Of a stretch of DNA of 64,000 nt, positions 60,534 through 64,000 are shown piece by piece. Both the position numbers and the translations under genes were made by a program. Positions within the stretch are counted from its first letter, which is position 1. The number at the start of each line of letters is the position of its first letter. The notes beneath the pieces are model-generated. The model was not told where the DNA came from and did not search any database. It saw only the letters and a program-made list of their open reading frames with translations. The stretch is from Trogon surrucura (lineage: Eukaryota > Chordata > Aves > Trogoniformes > Trogonidae). Where the stretch lies: positions 992,001 to 1,056,000 of the forward strand of contig CM036623.1 of assembly GCA_020746105.1 (NCBI GenBank), in the 5' to 3' direction.

Positions 60534-63500
60534 TAGAAAATTCAATAGGTCCAAATTTCTATAGAAATCTCTGTAAGTGGTTTTGGAATTTTTTTGCCTT
60601 CATCAGCAACTCAAGTAAAGCCATTCTCACAGTGTTTCAGCCATTCAACATATTTATATTTTTAAGACAAATCAGCTCTCAAAGAAGAGGCCTAAAACTC
60701 CTTATTTTTAAGACGAGATATTTCTTCAGAAGTTTTAAGTGAAGCTGCAGTACTCACAGATTTATCATTTATGCAATTAGATTATAAATGTCCATTCTAT
60801 TTTTTAAATATTTAAAAGAGTTTCCATATGGACTTGCCCAAAATTCTCTGAAAACAAGTTGATCTCTTTCCTGTTGGATTCTGTAATACATAGGGCATTC
60901 CTGGAAAGGAGGAAACTGGAGTAAAGCAAGAAAACATTTAGTTCTTCTTTAGTTCAAGAGAGTAAGTTGGAAAGGAAAAATTGAGCTCCTCAATTTTCCC
61001 AAACCAATTTGTTCATACTTTGTAGTAATTTATACTGTCTTGGGGTAAGGAAGAAGATATTCCAACAATTTCACAATTGGTATAGGTAGGCGGTCATAAA
61101 TTATTCTCTTACTGTGACTGTTCCATGCTTCAGATTAGCTCACTCTATCTCAAGAAGGAGCCAGATGTCTTTAACAAGCTATTCTGAGCTTTCTGTTTAT
61201 AGCTCTTTGAAAATGTCTTTTTTTTTTTTTTACTCTTTTAAAACAGTGCGATACTATGTATTCTGAAGCTCCAATTTAGGGATTTTGTCACATTCAGGTT
61301 AGAAGCCATTTGTAGTATTGCTGAGATCAGAAGTGTTAAAGGAAAGTTAATTAACTTCATGAATTCCTAACATGTATGTATTTTGCAAGGAACCACAAGA
61401 ACTCTGTATATACTTTTGTCTCCCTTTTACTATCACCGTCTTCCCTTTTGCAGTTCTTTGTTAGTGCCCTTTTCATCTTGTTACTGACATGATCAGTAAC
61501 ACGTTCCCAGAAGAACGAACTGAAGGCTCGGAGGCGGTTACACAAGTTATGGGAACCTCCCGCTGCTACAGAGCCAAATGCCCATTAGTTCAACGAGCAA
61601 ATCTGAGGCTCATTTTCCAGTATATAGGGCTAAGACCCACAGAAAAACTTCACTCAGCTTCACTTCTTCCCTCTGCAGTAGTATCTGGACCAAATTTCCT
61701 GTACTTTACCCTCAAGTAGCTGAGAGTGAGAGCAATCCAGGCAGCACAACTGATGGCAACAGGAGTCGCTCAGAAACAGCTTTGGTTTTTTGCTGGAGAG
61801 CAGTCAGGAACTGCTTCCCTGGCTTTTTTTCTCTAGAGGGAAACATTCATACTGTAACACTGAAGCATAGTTAAAAACATAAACACTCTTAAATCTCCCA
61901 ATGATACATGTTAACAAAGAGTTAAAAAAAAAATGCAACGTAGAAAACCCATTTTTCCGTTTTGCAGACGGTAAACAAGCCATTAATAACCTCCTACCGA
62001 ACTAGGTCCTTTTCGGTGTTGGTGCAAACCAAAAAAGGTCTTCACTAAGGGAAAGCGGTCTGCAGCCTATGGTCTTGCTCATGAATTTTGTCAAAAATGC
62101 CAGCTGAAATGTCAGCACTTCGTATTATAGACTGTGGTGCTTGAAGACTGGATGGAGAACACCAGCTTGATCATTTTAATCTGAATTCAGAAGGTCATTT
62201 GAGCCACTCAGCTTGAAGTCAGTATCTCTCACACACCCAAAAAACAAAACAAAACAAAAAACCCCACAAAACAAAACCAACCAACAAACAAAAAAAACAC
62301 TGTAAGGAAAACTTTCGGAATCTTAAAGGTGGCATTCATTGACAAAGGTACGTTTAACATTTAGGGATCCCAAGTCACCAGCTTTGCCATCTGTTCTGCA
62401 TTGTACAATGCTGGTTTAAAATATATCAGTCCAAAGTGTAACACACATGGATGGCTCAGAAGGGAATACCCATACTACTGTTTAATCTAGGTTGATAGCT
62501 GCTTGAAATAGTTCAAACTGATCTCAGAGAAAAGGGGTTTTGCAGTTTTTGTTCAAAGTACAGAATGTACCGGGTAGATCATCAAGTTCTGGTGTGTCAC
62601 CCACCCTCCACACAGCCCTTCGCCAAAAATAGGGAACAGCTTATAAAGGCACGAGGTTTCTGAATGACAGCATTATTGAAATATGCATAGCCTTTTTTAC
62701 ATCACAAAAAAACCCTAACTGAAACGTAACATATTAGATCAAGTCAAGCAAGGTCACCGCAGCAGCAAAATACTCAGTTATTAGCTTACATTCAGTATGA
62801 AAAATCAAATAGTTATAACCTGAACCTGCAAGATTTTATACGTATACTTTTATATGAATATACTATACCTCTTTTGTTCTTAAATATTTTTTCAGGGTTT
62901 AGACACCAACTTTTTTCAGGAAAGGCAAAAAAAAGGCAAAATTTAATGCCTTCTAACAGCAGTTAGACAAGCTTATTTACTCACTAAACAAAGCTCTTAC
63001 AGCACAAATGACAATTTATAGGGACAAAGATTCACTCAGCATTACACAGGGCAGCCACACGAGTAAAACCGAAACTCGTCACTTCATGACTCTAGGGTTT
63101 ATCCCTTCTGCTCTCCTAAATTCTGGCAAGCTCCCCACAACATCATGCAGCACTGCCAAAATCATGAAGACTCTGAGGGAAGTGGCACTACTAACTTGTC
63201 AACTCTGGCTACGAACACACAGTCTTTCCGAGAATGGGACATTCACAGAGACAACGAGATCCTAAACTGGGATATCACAGCTGGCATGCAGTGGGTTTTT
63301 CCCCCCAGCCCAGATTTTCACAGTATTTCTGTCATGGGTGGATCACAGCTCTCTCTAGAGTAGAATTATTGACTTCGGCAAAACAAGATGAAGCCAAGCA
63401 AATGTAGCAAAACGGAACTGAGTTGGACCTGGATGTAGATGTGACACAATTTAAGGAGGAAAAAAAGCTGGGTGTGAGAGAACGTGAGACAGCGAGATCA

Positions 63501-64000
63501 TTAAAGTCAGGCATTTGGGTTCCCCAAAAAGCAAACTCCAAGGCTTAGAGGAATCTTCCCCAGAGCATAAGTGCACTTGATGAGCCAGGGTCAATTGACT
63601 GCCCTCAACTTTGAGCAGGATTAGAAAGCTGATTCGAGTTCCACAGTTAAGCTTTGTTATATGCCATCACATGCATGATCCACATGAAGAAACTCAGGAC
63701 AGGCTAATTCACAGGCTGGCAAATGTGAGAGATTATTCAGTTCCCATAAAGGCTTTCTTTCCCATTACTGATGGTCAGTTAAGAATGCAAGACATGCACA
63801 ACATGAGTAAGATGCCCTTGCTGTTAAAAAGTCACAGGCAAAGGACAGATCATCCTACAGACAGAGAAAGAAGTGAAATATTTCTGGCAATGGGAGAATG
63901 CTGAAATGAATATATCCGTCTATTTATTGTCATGTATACTCTTGCAGAACATTGGCATCTGTAAACCAAGCACTGGGTAATAACAGATCTTATGCCCAGC
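60534..64000. other. unique sequence, no gene seen; A/C-rich tract
   Basis: A low-complexity A-rich tract with interspersed C lies at 62237-62299. Frames at 61489-61874, 63008-63363 and 63611-63904 have no recognisable motif or splice support. No transposon is identified. Confidence 0.45.
62237..62299. repeat. A/C low-complexity tract
   Basis: Repeated AAAAC and CCAAC units over about 60 bp. It has no flanking direct repeat that I can see. Confidence 0.85.

Noticed and set aside
62237-62299. A-rich tract considered as the tail of a processed pseudogene
   Set aside because: Upstream sequence shows no coding relic and no flanking direct repeat was found; a low-complexity tract is sufficient.
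1-64000. CRISPR arrays, operons, riboswitches, replication origins and attachment sites
   Set aside because: No regularly spaced repeats, no tightly packed coding genes and no prokaryotic signals are present; the repeats identify this as avian nuclear DNA.

Overview
This window looks like AT-rich, CpG-poor vertebrate nuclear DNA from a bird. The organism call rests on repeats. Eight or nine CR1 LINE 3' fragments carry the avian-type tail (motifs such as TCTATGATTCTA or its complement). Five LTR insertions plus one miniature LTR have avian-type ends: the 5' end starts TGTC and the 3' end reads GGCCAGCCCNGCCCTAACCC or GGTCAACCCACGACA. Target duplications, where visible, are 5 bp, which fits ERVL-like (class III) elements. 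No bacterial operon, rRNA, tRNA, CRISPR array or intact protein-coding gene is visible. The window reads as intergenic sequence or the interior of a large intron.

Layout. Positions 1-10.9 kb are mostly unique sequence with one or two decayed CR1 tails, an 82-bp tandem duplication at 6.0-6.2 kb, and a CpG-rich patch with a TATA-like box near 7.6-8.0 kb. Positions 10.9-26.2 kb hold a cluster of five LTRs: 10870-11606 (+), 17880-18342 (+, 5' truncated), 20560-about 21130 (-, truncated), 22845-24024 (-, complete solo LTR with the duplication TGAGG) and 25539-26200 (-, near-perfect duplication GGATA/GGATG). A CpG cluster lies at 13.4-13.8 kb and a CR1 tail at 17.5 kb. Positions 26.2-42 kb are mostly unique, with CR1 tails at 31.9, 33.3 and 36.2-36.5 kb and an 82-bp miniature LTR at 37276-37357 flanked by exact GAAGT repeats. 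Positions 42-64 kb hold three larger CR1 fragments (42.1, 51.9 and 58.0 kb), a poly(A) insertion with direct repeats at 49.1 kb, a strong hairpin at 54.9 kb and a 26-bp perfect palindrome at 60.5 kb.

Four short plus-strand stretches (30649-30984, 34328-34390, 43268-43383, 48865-49020) combine a good 3' splice acceptor with an open frame and either a good donor or a stop. They are the best candidates for exons of an unannotated transcript, but I recognise none of the encoded peptides and chance remains likely. Nothing here forms a recognisable pathway. The clearest content is the transposable-element record, and the least explained content is the candidate exons, CpG clusters and inverted repeats.

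All calls come from reading the sequence by eye. Repeat boundaries are accurate to the base only where terminal TG/CA and duplications are stated; others are accurate to about 10-30 bp.
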